A DNA stretch of 64,000 nucleotides from Amycolatopsis thermalba (lineage in GTDB: Bacteria > Actinomycetota > Actinomycetes > Mycobacteriales > Pseudonocardiaceae). Position 1 is the first letter of the stretch; each line of letters starts with the position of its first letter. The DNA is taken from positions 1-64,000 of the forward strand of contig NZ_PQHW01000001.1 in assembly GCF_003385215.1 (NCBI RefSeq), given 5' to 3'. Shown here one piece after another: positions 57,567-64,000 of this stretch. The notes beneath the pieces were generated by a model that worked only from the letters and a program-made list of their open reading frames with translations, did not search any database and was not told where the DNA came from. The translations under genes and the position numbers were made by a program.

Positions 57567-57987
57567 CGAGGTAGGCGGCCAGCTCGCCCAGTTCACGGGC
57601 CCAGCCTCGGTTGTTGCCGTCGAACGCTTCGCGGTGCGCGCCGCCGGGCAGCTGGGCGAAGCCGGTCTCCACGACGGTCAGCCGCGTGCCGCGCCCGGCC
57701 GGTTCCAGGGTGAACTCGACGTAGGTCCGGCGCGGGTCGTCCTCGGGCAGGCCGTAGATCCGCCAGGTGAAGCCGAACACGCGCGGCTCCTCGACCCGCT
57801 CGATGCGCAGGTCCTGGCGGGACCCGTCGTCCCACTTCAGCTCCGCCGCGCCGCCCGGCCGCAGGTCGATCGACGCCTCCTGGCCGAACCACGTGCCCAG
57901 CCCCTCGGCGGTGGTCAGCGCGGCCCACACCGTCTCCGGCGGGTGGCCGAGCTCGACGACCCGCTCGATGCGATCCGGAAATGCCAT
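57556..57987 (-). CDS. SRPBCC (AHSA1/CalC-like) protein
   Basis: This 143-residue protein is an SRPBCC/START-like domain of the AHSA1/CalC type. It has the RIERVVELGHPPETVWAAL start, the TWFGQEASIDLRPGG turn, and the C-terminal GFAQLPG...NNRGWARELGELAAYL helix. Such proteins bind hydrophobic ligands or help partner proteins fold. It is first in the operon with arsR and DUF899, an order opposite to the common arsR-first arrangement. AGGAGG lies seven bases before the ATG, just below two repeats that look like operators. Confidence 0.9.
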   Translation of the reverse strand: MAFPDRIERVVELGHPPETVWAALTTAEGLGTWFGQEASIDLRPGGAAELKWDDGSRQDLRIERVEEPRVFGFTWRIYGLPEDDPRRTYVEFTLEPAGRGTRLTVVETGFAQLPGGAHREAFDGNNRGWARELGELAAYLDAA

Positions 57988-57997
57988 GACGCCTCCT

Positions 57998-58031
57998 GTT
58001 GCAACTCGTTGGTTGCCACACTATGGCAACC
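57998..58031. promoter_or_regulatory. ArsR operator upstream of SRPBCC operon
   Basis: A perfect inverted repeat GGTTGCCA-CACTA-TGGCAACC (58011-58031) is joined by a second palindrome GTTGCAAC (57998-58005) next to the ribosome site. Both share the GTTGC core, suggesting co-operative binding by the ArsR protein encoded in the operon. Confidence 0.75.
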
Positions 58032-58054
58032 GAACGGTTGCGTCAACGGGCGCG

Positions 58055-58088
58055 AAAAAAGCCGGCCTCCCGTATCGGGGAGACCGGC
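58055..58088 (-). terminator. rho-independent terminator of the DUF5997 gene
   Basis: On the minus strand, an 11-bp stem (one G-U pair; arms 58061-58071 and 58078-58088) with a 6-base loop is followed by six T residues (58055-58060 read as A on the plus strand). It lies nine bases after the DUF5997 stop codon and only works in that direction. Confidence 0.88.
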
Positions 58089-58096
58089 CGCGGCGC

Positions 58097-58465
58097 CTAC
58101 TTCTGCTTCTTCAGCCGCGCTGCCTCCTTGCGCACCTCGGCCTGGGTGGCGCGCTCGTGCTGCAGCCACTCGGGGTTCTCGGCCTTCAGCGCGTCGATCT
58201 GCTCGGTGGTGAGCGGCTCGGTGATCCCGGCCCGGGCCAGCCCGCCGATGGACACGCCCAGCTTCGCCGCGACCACCGGCCGCGGGTGCGGGCCGTTGCG
58301 GCGCAGTTCGCGCAGCCACTCCGGCGGGTCGGCCTGCAGGGCGTTCAGCTCGTCGCGCGAGACGACACCCTCCTGGAACTCCGCGGGGGTGGCTTCCAGG
58401 TACACGCCCAGCTTCTTGGCCGCCGTCGCGGGCTTCATCGTCTGGGGAGTCTTCTGCGACGTCAT
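58097..58465 (-). CDS. DUF5997 family protein
   Basis: This 122-residue basic protein matches DUF5997. It has two alike segments, KPATAAKKLGVYLEATPAEF with DELNALQADPPEWLRELR, and RPVVAAKLGVSIGGLARAG with EQIDALKAENPEWLQHER. Each reads like a helix-turn-helix-type unit ending in a PEWL helix, so it may be a duplicated small domain. The tail is Lys-rich (RLKKQK). Function unknown. It is divergent from a LysR-like gene with 42 bp between; I recall the same pairing in other actinobacteria. A strong terminator follows it. Confidence 0.85.
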   Translation of the reverse strand: MTSQKTPQTMKPATAAKKLGVYLEATPAEFQEGVVSRDELNALQADPPEWLRELRRNGPHPRPVVAAKLGVSIGGLARAGITEPLTTEQIDALKAENPEWLQHERATQAEVRKEAARLKKQK

Positions 58466-58507
58466 GCGGTCCAGGGTAACGACCGCGGTCACGGCCGGTA
58501 ACCTGGC

Positions 58508-59233
58508 GTGGTGACAGAGCCGACCTCCTTCACCCTCGGGTACGTCCCGGGGGTGACGCCCGGCAAGTGGGTGCGGATCTGGCAGGAGCGGACGCCGGAC
58601 ATCCCGCTGGACCTGGTGCAGGTCACCGCCGCGGAGGCGGCGGACCGGGTGCGCGACCGGGCGGTGGACGCGGTGCTGCTGCGCCTGCCGACCGACCGGA
58701 GCGGCCTGCACGCCATCCCGCTCTACACCGAGACGACGGTCGTCGTCGTGCCGAAGGACCACCTGGTGGCCGCCGCGGACGACGTCACCGGCGAGGACCT
58801 GGCCGACGAGCTGGTGCTGCACCCGCTCGACGACACCCTCGGCTGGGAGCACCCGCCGGGCCGGCCCGCGCTGGAGCGCCCCGCGACGACGGCCGACGCG
58901 ATCCAGCTCGTCGCGGCCGGCGTGGGTGTCCTGGTGGTGCCGCAGTCGCTCGCCCGGCTGCACCACCGGCGCGACCTGACGTACCGGCCGCTGACCGACG
59001 CCCCGCAGTCGCGCGTCGCGCTCTCCTGGCTCGAAGACGAGACGACCGACCTGATGGAGCAGTTCATCGGCATCGTGCGCGGCCGGACCGTCAACAGCAC
59101 GCGCGGCCGGCCACCCATGCCGAAACAACCCAAGGCGAAGCGCCCCGCGGAGGAGCGCAAGCCCGCGCCGCGCCGGAACCAGCCGCGGGGCGCGGCGAAA
59201 GGCGGCCGGCGCGGCAAGCCCCGCCGCCGCTGA
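58508..59233 (+). CDS. LysR-type substrate-binding domain without DNA-binding domain
   Basis: This 241-residue protein has only the ligand-binding part of a LysR regulator: FTLGYVPGVTPGKWVRIW, LDLVQVTAAEAADRVRDR, VDAVLLRLPTD, then VVVVPKDHLVA and AIQLVAAGVGVLVVPQS. There is no winged helix at the N terminus, and the upstream gap of 42 bp cannot hold one. The C-terminal ~45 residues are very basic (Lys/Arg/Pro-rich), like a nucleic-acid-binding tail. It may act with the divergent DUF5997 protein. Starts at GTG 58508 or GTG 58511 both fit. Confidence 0.85.
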   Translation: MVTEPTSFTLGYVPGVTPGKWVRIWQERTPDIPLDLVQVTAAEAADRVRDRAVDAVLLRLPTDRSGLHAIPLYTETTVVVVPKDHLVAAADDVTGEDLADELVLHPLDDTLGWEHPPGRPALERPATTADAIQLVAAGVGVLVVPQSLARLHHRRDLTYRPLTDAPQSRVALSWLEDETTDLMEQFIGIVRGRTVNSTRGRPPMPKQPKAKRPAEERKPAPRRNQPRGAAKGGRRGKPRRR

Positions 59234-59377
59234 CCCGCGGCGCGTCGACCCGCGCTGAGCGGACGCCGGAACGCCCGTCCCGGGGCGATCTGCCGCCGCG
59301 ACCGAAGCCCCGCCGTGCGGTTCTCCCGCGTGCCGCACATCCCGGCGGCCGCGGGGGCGCACCGGCCATACTCGGGC

Positions 59378-59710
59378 ATGGCTTACGACCACGAACTCGC
59401 CGACCGGGTCCGGGATCTGCTGTCCGGCGCGGACGGCATGAGCGAGAAGCGGATGTTCGGCGGGCTGGGGTTCCTCGTCCACGGCAACATGGCCCTCGCC
59501 GCGGCCTCCGGCGGTGGGCTGCTCGTGCGGGTCGAGCCGGACGACGGTGAGCGGCTCCTCGGCGGGGACGTGCAGCCGATGGTGATGCGCGGGCGCGAGA
59601 TGCGCGGCTGGCTGCGCGTCGGCCCCGCCGCCGTCCGGACTCCCGAGCAGCTCGGCGAATGGGTCGAACGGGGCGTGTCCTACGCCCGGGCCCTGCCCGC
59701 GAAGGCCTGA
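59378..59710 (+). CDS. TfoX N-terminal domain protein
   Basis: This 110-residue protein is a stand-alone TfoX-N domain: DRVRDLLSGADGMSEKRMFGG, then GFLVHGNMALAA, LLVRVEPDDGERLL, and MVMRGREMRGWLRV. In enteric bacteria TfoX controls DNA uptake, but single-domain members like this one are widespread and their role is not known. The ATG at 59378 is preceded by a weak ribosome site. The 144-bp gap before it shows nothing recognisable. Confidence 0.85.
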   Translation: MAYDHELADRVRDLLSGADGMSEKRMFGGLGFLVHGNMALAAASGGGLLVRVEPDDGERLLGGDVQPMVMRGREMRGWLRVGPAAVRTPEQLGEWVERGVSYARALPAKA

Positions 59711-59768
59711 GTGATCGCCCGCGCGCCGCGGCCCCGAAACTGTCGGTGCCCCGTGGCAGTCTGACCGC

Positions 59769-60077
59769 GTGAACATCGCTTTCGACGCCGAACTGTGGGT
59801 GTGGGACGCGCGGCGCGCCGACACCTGGACGTTCGTGAGCCTGCCCGCCGGCGCCTCCGACGAGATCAGCGACCTCACCGAAGGCAGCCGGCAGGGCTTC
59901 GGATCGGTGCGGGTGCGCGTCCGCGTCGGCGCGACCACCTGGACGACCTCGGTCTTCCCGGACAAGGCGCGCGGCTGCTACGTGCTGCCGGTCAAGCGCG
60001 CCGTCCGGGAAGCCGAGGGCCTGCAGCCGGGCGACACCACGGCCGTCACCCTGGAACCCCTCACGAGGCCGGCGTGA
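59769..60077 (+). CDS. DUF1905 family protein
   Basis: This 102-residue protein is a single DUF1905 domain, a small beta-barrel with the FDAELWVWD start, WTFVSLPAG, FGSVRVRVRVG, TTWTTSVFPDK, and YVLPVKRAVREAEGLQPGD. Members often occur fused to a YdeI/OmdA domain; here it stands alone. No catalytic residues are evident. Its 3' end overlaps the end of the gcoB gene by 17 bases. Confidence 0.85.
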   Translation: MNIAFDAELWVWDARRADTWTFVSLPAGASDEISDLTEGSRQGFGSVRVRVRVGATTWTTSVFPDKARGCYVLPVKRAVREAEGLQPGDTTAVTLEPLTRPA

Positions 60078-61065
60078 ACTTCTCCCGGTGGATCCGCCTC
60101 GGCGACATCCGGCGCCGCTTGAAGGCCTTCACACCCGCCTCCACCATCGCCGGCGGGCCGCACAGCCACCCCGACCAGCCGCGCCCGCTCGGCACGTCCT
60201 CGACGAACGCGTCGGTCGGGAACCCGCCGCGGTACGCCGGATCCGGCTCGTCCGACAGCACCGGCACGAACCGGAAACCCGGGTGCCGCCCGGCGATCTC
60301 GGCGAACCGGCCGAGGTCGTACAGGTCCGCCGCGCCCCGCACGCCGTGGTACAGCAGCACCTCCCGCTCCGGGTGCCGCGCCAGCGCGGTGCGGGCGATG
60401 CCGACCAGCGGGGCCAGCCCGGTGCCGCCCCCGATGAGCACCATCGGGCCGCCGTCGTCCTCCTCCGCCGGTGGCAGGTGGAAGTCGCCGAGCGGGCCGG
60501 TCGCCTCCACCCGGTCCCCGGCGGCGAGCCCGCCGAAGAGCCAGCCGTCGGTGGCGATCCCGCCGGGCACGCGCCGGACGTGCAGCTCCAGCACCTTGTC
60601 CTCGTCGGCCGTGTTGGCCAGCGAGTACCGCCGCCGCGCACCGGAGCCCGGCACGACCAGCTCGACGTACTGCCCGGCCTCGAACGCGAGCGGCTCGGAC
60701 AGGCCCAGCAGCACCCGGCGGGTGTCCCGCGCGATGTCGGCGACCTCCAGCACGGTGGCCGTCAGGTCGCGCAGCGGGTGCGTGGCGCGCCCGGCGTCGG
60801 CGGCGCTGCTGACCTCCGTGTCGGCGAGCGGCCGGGCCTGGCAGGCCAGCGCCAGGCCCGCGGCGCGCTCCTCGGGGCTGAGGGTGTCCTCCGGCGCGGC
60901 GCCGTGGTCGACCTCGCCGGTGAGCACCTTGAGCTTGCACGTGCCGCAGGTGCCCTGGTTGCACGAGTTGGGCATCCACACCCCGCCGCGCAGGAACGCC
61001 TCGAGCAGGGTCTGGCCGGGGGCGCACTCGACCCGCCTGCCGCCGACGCTGACCGCGAACGTCAC
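60061..61065 (-). CDS. gcoB: aromatic O-demethylase reductase subunit GcoB
   Basis: This 334-residue flavoprotein feeds electrons from NADH to the P450 GcoA. It has an N-terminal [2Fe-2S] ferredoxin domain with Cys35, Cys40, Cys43 (CNQGTCGTC) and Cys75, then an FAD-binding domain (RRRYSLANTADED) and a NADH-binding domain (VLIGGGTGLAPLVGIA, and WLCGPPAMVEAGVKAF). Length and order match GcoB of the two-component guaiacol O-demethylase. It lies one base after gcoA on the same strand, so both are made together. Its 3' end overlaps the convergent DUF1905 gene. Confidence 0.94.
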   Translation of the reverse strand: MTFAVSVGGRRVECAPGQTLLEAFLRGGVWMPNSCNQGTCGTCKLKVLTGEVDHGAAPEDTLSPEERAAGLALACQARPLADTEVSSAADAGRATHPLRDLTATVLEVADIARDTRRVLLGLSEPLAFEAGQYVELVVPGSGARRRYSLANTADEDKVLELHVRRVPGGIATDGWLFGGLAAGDRVEATGPLGDFHLPPAEEDDGGPMVLIGGGTGLAPLVGIARTALARHPEREVLLYHGVRGAADLYDLGRFAEIAGRHPGFRFVPVLSDEPDPAYRGGFPTDAFVEDVPSGRGWSGWLCGPPAMVEAGVKAFKRRRMSPRRIHREKFTPAS

Positions 61066-61066
61066 C

Positions 61067-62290
61067 TCAGACCTCCCAGGTGACGTGCAGCGAGGTCGGG
61101 CCGCGGAAGCCCCAGCCCCAGAACTCCACGCCCTCGCGGGTGTCGCGCTCCAGGTTCGGGATGGCCTCGAACAGCTCCTCCAGCGCGATGCGCATGACGT
61201 GGTTGGCGAAGTAGATGCCCGCGCACGCGTGGTTGCCGGCGCCGAAGGCCAGGTGCGGCAGCGGCGGGCGGTGCAGGTCGTACCGCGAAGGGGCCTCGTA
61301 CTTGCCGGTGTCGTGGTTGGCCGAGCCGTAGGACAGCATCACCGGCGTCCCGGCGGGCAGGTCGACCCCGGCGACGGTCACCGGTTTGGTGGAGATGCGG
61401 GCGGTGGCCGACCAGATCGGCGAGGTCCACCGCAGCCCCTCCGAGATCGCCCGCGGGATCAGCGCCGGGTCGTCGACGACCTCTTCCAGCTGCTCGGGCC
61501 TGCTGAACAGACCGACCAAAGTGGACGCCATGCCGTGGCCGGGTTCCTGCATCGCGCCGAGCAGGTAGACGTAGATCGTGGGGTAGATGTACTCGCGGTC
61601 GCGGGTCTGGCCGGGCGGCATGCCGTCGTGCAGCCAGTGCGAGATGGCGCTGTCGTCGGGGTGCTCGATCCACCGGTCGATCAGCGGGTCGACCACGGCG
61701 CGGATCTCGGCCTTGGCCTGGTCGCCCTCGGCGAAGCCCTCGGGGTTGGCGAACTCGCCGTTCTCGTCGACGGCGGCGTTGGTGAACGAGCGGCTCAGCT
61801 TGGCGAACCACTCGCGCAGCTTGTCGGAGTCCACGTCCTGCAGGCCGAGCAGGTCGCCGAGCGAGCGGACGCTGACCGGCTCGCAGTACTGCGCGACCAG
61901 TTCGGCGTGCCCGTCGTTTTCGAACCGCTCGAGGTAGCGGCGCGCGATGGGCCGCACCAGGTCGTCGATCCAGCGGTCCACCTCGGCGGGCTGCAGGGCG
62001 GGCTCGACCATGGAGCGCAGGTCGGCGTGGATGTCGCCGTTGACGCCGATGATCGCCGGGTGCCCGAAGGTGCGGCCGCCGGCCGGGGTGATGACGGCCT
62101 CGAAGTCCGGGCTGGTGGCGACCTCGCGGCAGACCTCGGCGGTCGAGGCGACGTAGGAGCCCAGCACGGGCACGAAGGCGAGCGGAGCTTCCGCCCGCAG
62201 CCGCTCGTACACCTCGTACGGGTTGCGCTCGAGCTGCGTCATGGTGACCTCGTCGAGCCAGGCGAGGTCGGGCCGTTCGGTCGTCGTCAT
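61067..62290 (-). CDS. gcoA: guaiacol O-demethylase P450, GcoA (CYP255A)
   Basis: This 407-residue P450 removes the O-methyl group from guaiacol and similar lignin-derived phenols, releasing formaldehyde and giving catechol. Counting from the ATG at 62288-62290 (GAGGAC upstream), the residues known for GcoA fall in place: Phe75, Phe169 and Phe395 of the aromatic clamp, Thr296 over the heme, and the heme ligand Cys356 in [10 protein letters not shown]. The I-helix carries QEPGHGM rather than the usual acid-alcohol pair. The adjacent reductase and divergent AraC regulator match the known gene arrangement. Sequence length and motifs are as expected, so the identification is strong. Confidence 0.97.
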   Translation of the reverse strand: MTTTERPDLAWLDEVTMTQLERNPYEVYERLRAEAPLAFVPVLGSYVASTAEVCREVATSPDFEAVITPAGGRTFGHPAIIGVNGDIHADLRSMVEPALQPAEVDRWIDDLVRPIARRYLERFENDGHAELVAQYCEPVSVRSLGDLLGLQDVDSDKLREWFAKLSRSFTNAAVDENGEFANPEGFAEGDQAKAEIRAVVDPLIDRWIEHPDDSAISHWLHDGMPPGQTRDREYIYPTIYVYLLGAMQEPGHGMASTLVGLFSRPEQLEEVVDDPALIPRAISEGLRWTSPIWSATARISTKPVTVAGVDLPAGTPVMLSYGSANHDTGKYEAPSRYDLHRPPLPHLAFGAGNHACAGIYFANHVMRIALEELFEAIPNLERDTREGVEFWGWGFRGPTSLHVTWEV

Positions 62291-62329
62291 CGCGGTGTCC
62301 TCCCACATCGTCGTCCGGGATGACACGGG

Positions 62330-62422
62330 AGGCTAGGCAGCGCTGACCCGCGCGGCGACACGCTTCGCGCGGTGACGGCACGGATCGCGCGGCCGGTTCG
62401 TGACGTGCGTCTCTGGTAGCCT
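62330..62422. promoter_or_regulatory. divergent gcoA / araC promoter region with direct repeats
   Basis: Three copies of CGCGCGG occur at 62349, 62366 and 62386 (17 and 20 bases apart), a spacing that fits AraC-type direct-repeat sites. TAGCCT occurs facing each way as a possible -10: 62330-62335 on the minus strand toward gcoA and 62416-62421 toward the regulator. CGCGCGG is low in information in GC-rich DNA, so this is tentative. Confidence 0.4.
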
Positions 62423-62429
62423 CCTGCGC

Positions 62430-63359
62430 ATGCCCGCACGGCGTAGTGCGCCGCCCCGGGACTGGCACCAGGCCTCCCGGAAGGTGGCGGAGGCTTATTT
62501 CCCGCACGAGCTGCGGCCGCTCGGCGGTGGCCGCGACCCGCGCCTGACGCTGCGCACGCTGGACCTGGGCCCGGTGCTGGTGGGCCATGTCGGGTGGGGC
62601 GCCGACGTGCGGATCGGGTGTGAGTACCCGGGCGCGTACGAGGTCAACATGCCGCTGACCGGGCACCTGGAAAGCCGTGGCAGGCACGGGCCGGTGGTGT
62701 CGGTGGCCGGGCAGGCGACGGTGTTCCGCGCCGACACGCCGTCGCTGATCAGCCACTGGGACGCGACCTGCACGGTGCTGGGCGTGAAGTTCGACAGCGC
62801 GTGGCTGGACCGCGAGGCCGAGCGGGTGCTGGGCGGTGACCGGGTGACGCTGCGTGGTGAGCTGCCCGACCAGCTCGAACTGGGCGCCGGGCAGGGCCGC
62901 GCGTGGCGTCAGCTGGTGGGCGGCCTGGCGGCGAACCTGCACGAGCCCGGGATGCTCGGGGAGGTGGTGCGGGAGCAGCTGGCGGGTGCGCTGGCGGCGA
63001 GTTTCCTGCTGGCCGGGTGCCCCGAGGCGGGCGCGGGCCCGGTGCCGCGCCCGCGGGCGATCAACCGCGTGCTGGACCGGCTGCGCGACGACCCGGGACG
63101 AGCCTGGACGGCGGGCGACATGGCGGAGGTGGCGGGCACCAGCGTCCGGCGGCTGCAGGAGGGGTTCCGGCAGTGGGTGGGCTGCAGCCCGACCGAGTAC
63201 CTGCTGGGAATCCGCCTGCAACGCGCCGACGCGGACCTGGCTTCGTCGGGGTGCACGGTCAGCGAGGTGGCGGCCCGCTGGGGCTTCTCGAGCGCCAGCC
63301 GTTTCGCGGCCGCCTACCGGCGGCGGTACGGGGTGCCTCCGGCGCAGGCGCGCCGCTGA
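62430..63359 (+). CDS. AraC-family regulator of gcoAB
   Basis: This 309-residue regulator has an N-terminal AraC-binding-like domain (CEYPGAYEVNMPLTGHLESRG-type segment, and ATVFRADTPS) and a C-terminal pair of helix-turn-helix motifs. The first is WTAGDMAEVAGTSVRRLQ, the second CTVSEVAARWGFSSASRF followed by YRRRYGVPPA. It is divergent from gcoA and most likely activates the guaiacol genes when an aromatic inducer is bound. The ATG at 62430 is chosen; a GTG at 62400 is open but lacks support. A small hairpin lies in the 103 bases downstream, before the methyltransferase. Confidence 0.88.
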   Translation: MPARRSAPPRDWHQASRKVAEAYFPHELRPLGGGRDPRLTLRTLDLGPVLVGHVGWGADVRIGCEYPGAYEVNMPLTGHLESRGRHGPVVSVAGQATVFRADTPSLISHWDATCTVLGVKFDSAWLDREAERVLGGDRVTLRGELPDQLELGAGQGRAWRQLVGGLAANLHEPGMLGEVVREQLAGALAASFLLAGCPEAGAGPVPRPRAINRVLDRLRDDPGRAWTAGDMAEVAGTSVRRLQEGFRQWVGCSPTEYLLGIRLQRADADLASSGCTVSEVAARWGFSSASRFAAAYRRRYGVPPAQARR

Positions 63360-63462
63360 GCGGCTTCTGCGGTGCCGGGCCGTTCGGCCGGCCGAGCACG
63401 CCACCTGACTCCCCCACTACCGGCGCGTCCCCGGTGCCGGGTGGTCACGCGCCCCGGAGCGG

Positions 63463-64000
63463 TTACCCCTTCGCGGTGGCCAGGACCAGGTAGCGGTCCG
63501 CGCCGTCGTCGATGGTGTCGAGGCGCCAGCCGGCCGCGGTGAGGGCGGCGCGGATGTTCGGCTCGGCGCGCAGGTCCTCCGGGGTCAGCTCCCGGCCCTG
63601 CCGCCGCGCGAGTGCCGCGCGCCCGACCGGATGGAACAACGCCAGCCGCCCACCGGGCCGGCAGACCCGGGCCAGCTCCCGCAACCCGGCCACCGGATCG
63701 GCCAGGTGCGACACGAGCCCCGCGGCGAACACCGCGTCCAGCACCCCGGACCGCAACGGAAGGTGCACCGCGTCCCCGAGCACCAGCGCCGCAAGGCGAT
63801 GGCGCCCGCGCACGGTGGCCTCGGCGAGCATCTCGGGCGTCACATCGACCCCGATGACCGTCCCTTCCGGACCGACTGCGTCCCGCAACTCCGGCAGCGC
63901 GCGCCCCGTGCCGCAAGCGATGTCGGCCACCACTCCACCCACCGGCGGCCCCAGCTCGGCGACGGCACGCCGGTAGCGCGGCCCGTCGTCGGGGAACTTC
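63463..64000 (-). CDS. class I SAM-dependent methyltransferase (5' end missing at window edge)
   Basis: The C-terminal ~178 residues of a methyltransferase are visible; the gene runs off the right edge, since the frame stays open to base 64000 (KFPDDGPRYRRAVAELGPP). SAM-binding motif I is VADIACGTGRALPEL, followed by GTVIGVDVTPEMLAEA, VLGDAVHLPLRSG and LARVCRPGGRLALFHPVG. It resembles small UbiE-like methyltransferases. The substrate is unknown. It is convergent with the AraC gene and not evidently part of the gco operon. Confidence 0.88.
   Translation of the reverse strand, partial: KFPDDGPRYRRAVAELGPPVGGVVADIACGTGRALPELRDAVGPEGTVIGVDVTPEMLAEATVRGRHRLAALVLGDAVHLPLRSGVLDAVFAAGLVSHLADPVAGLRELARVCRPGGRLALFHPVGRAALARRQGRELTPEDLRAEPNIRAALTAAGWRLDTIDDGADRYLVLATAKG

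Overview
The window is very GC-rich DNA with short intergenic gaps, many GTG starts, 4-bp stop/start overlaps and several probable leaderless promoters. This is typical of a filamentous actinomycete. The best clue to identity is at 60061-62290. The cytochrome P450 there has every active-site residue I remember for the guaiacol O-demethylase GcoA of Amycolatopsis sp. ATCC 39116 (F75, F169, T296, C356, F395), and it is followed by the matching reductase GcoB. Mycothiol-dependent formaldehyde dehydrogenase and a complete inositol operon also fit Amycolatopsis (Pseudonocardiaceae). I cannot name the species from sequence alone. No rRNA, tRNA, CRISPR array, insertion sequence or prophage was seen, so this looks like chromosomal DNA.

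Layout. 0-9 kb: a cut-off MobA-like gene, an alpha/beta hydrolase, an NlpC/P60 cell-wall hydrolase, two small membrane proteins, aconitase with its own promoter and terminator, and a DHA2-type efflux pump. 9-17 kb: a mycothiol-linked formaldehyde detoxification pair, a one-polypeptide kinase-like/LuxR regulator, a 98-bp tandem repeat lying between two convergent genes, a GntR regulator divergent from a PEBP-SRPBCC fusion, a Vps62-like lipoprotein, and a two-domain ABM-like protein. 17-28.8 kb: a ten-gene myo-inositol operon on the minus strand (iolC, aldolase, iolB, iolD, iolA, iolE, iolG, iolH, transporter, universal stress protein), divergent from a LacI-type regulator.

28.9-36 kb: five translationally coupled genes encoding a SWIM zinc-finger protein, DUF5691, a MoxR-type AAA+ ATPase, DUF5682 and a VWA protein. 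This is the strongest candidate in the window for a poorly described multi-protein system. 36-42.9 kb: argG with an ARG-box-like operator, a P450 divergent from a TetR/efflux pair with two clear operators, a GH12 cellulase and a methyltransferase. 42.8-54.3 kb: two acyl-CoA style catabolic operons (acyl-CoA dehydrogenase, hydratase and CitE-like lyase; then GntP permease, CaiB CoA-transferase and HMG-CoA-lyase-like enzyme), each next to a GntR or IclR regulator. Between them sit a transmembrane Ser/Thr kinase and a secreted PHB-depolymerase-type esterase.

54.4-64 kb: a DUF2975/Xre pair, an MFS pump, an SRPBCC-ArsR-DUF899 operon with a clear operator, DUF5997 divergent from a LysR-like protein without a DNA-binding domain, small TfoX-N and DUF1905 proteins, the gcoAB operon with an AraC-type regulator, and a truncated methyltransferase at the right edge.

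Functional theme. Much of the window is catabolic: inositol to acetyl-CoA and a C3 aldehyde, guaiacol to catechol plus formaldehyde, formaldehyde to formate through mycothiol, and branched dicarboxylate-type CoA thioesters to small acids. These modules are mostly kept under local, pathway-specific regulators.
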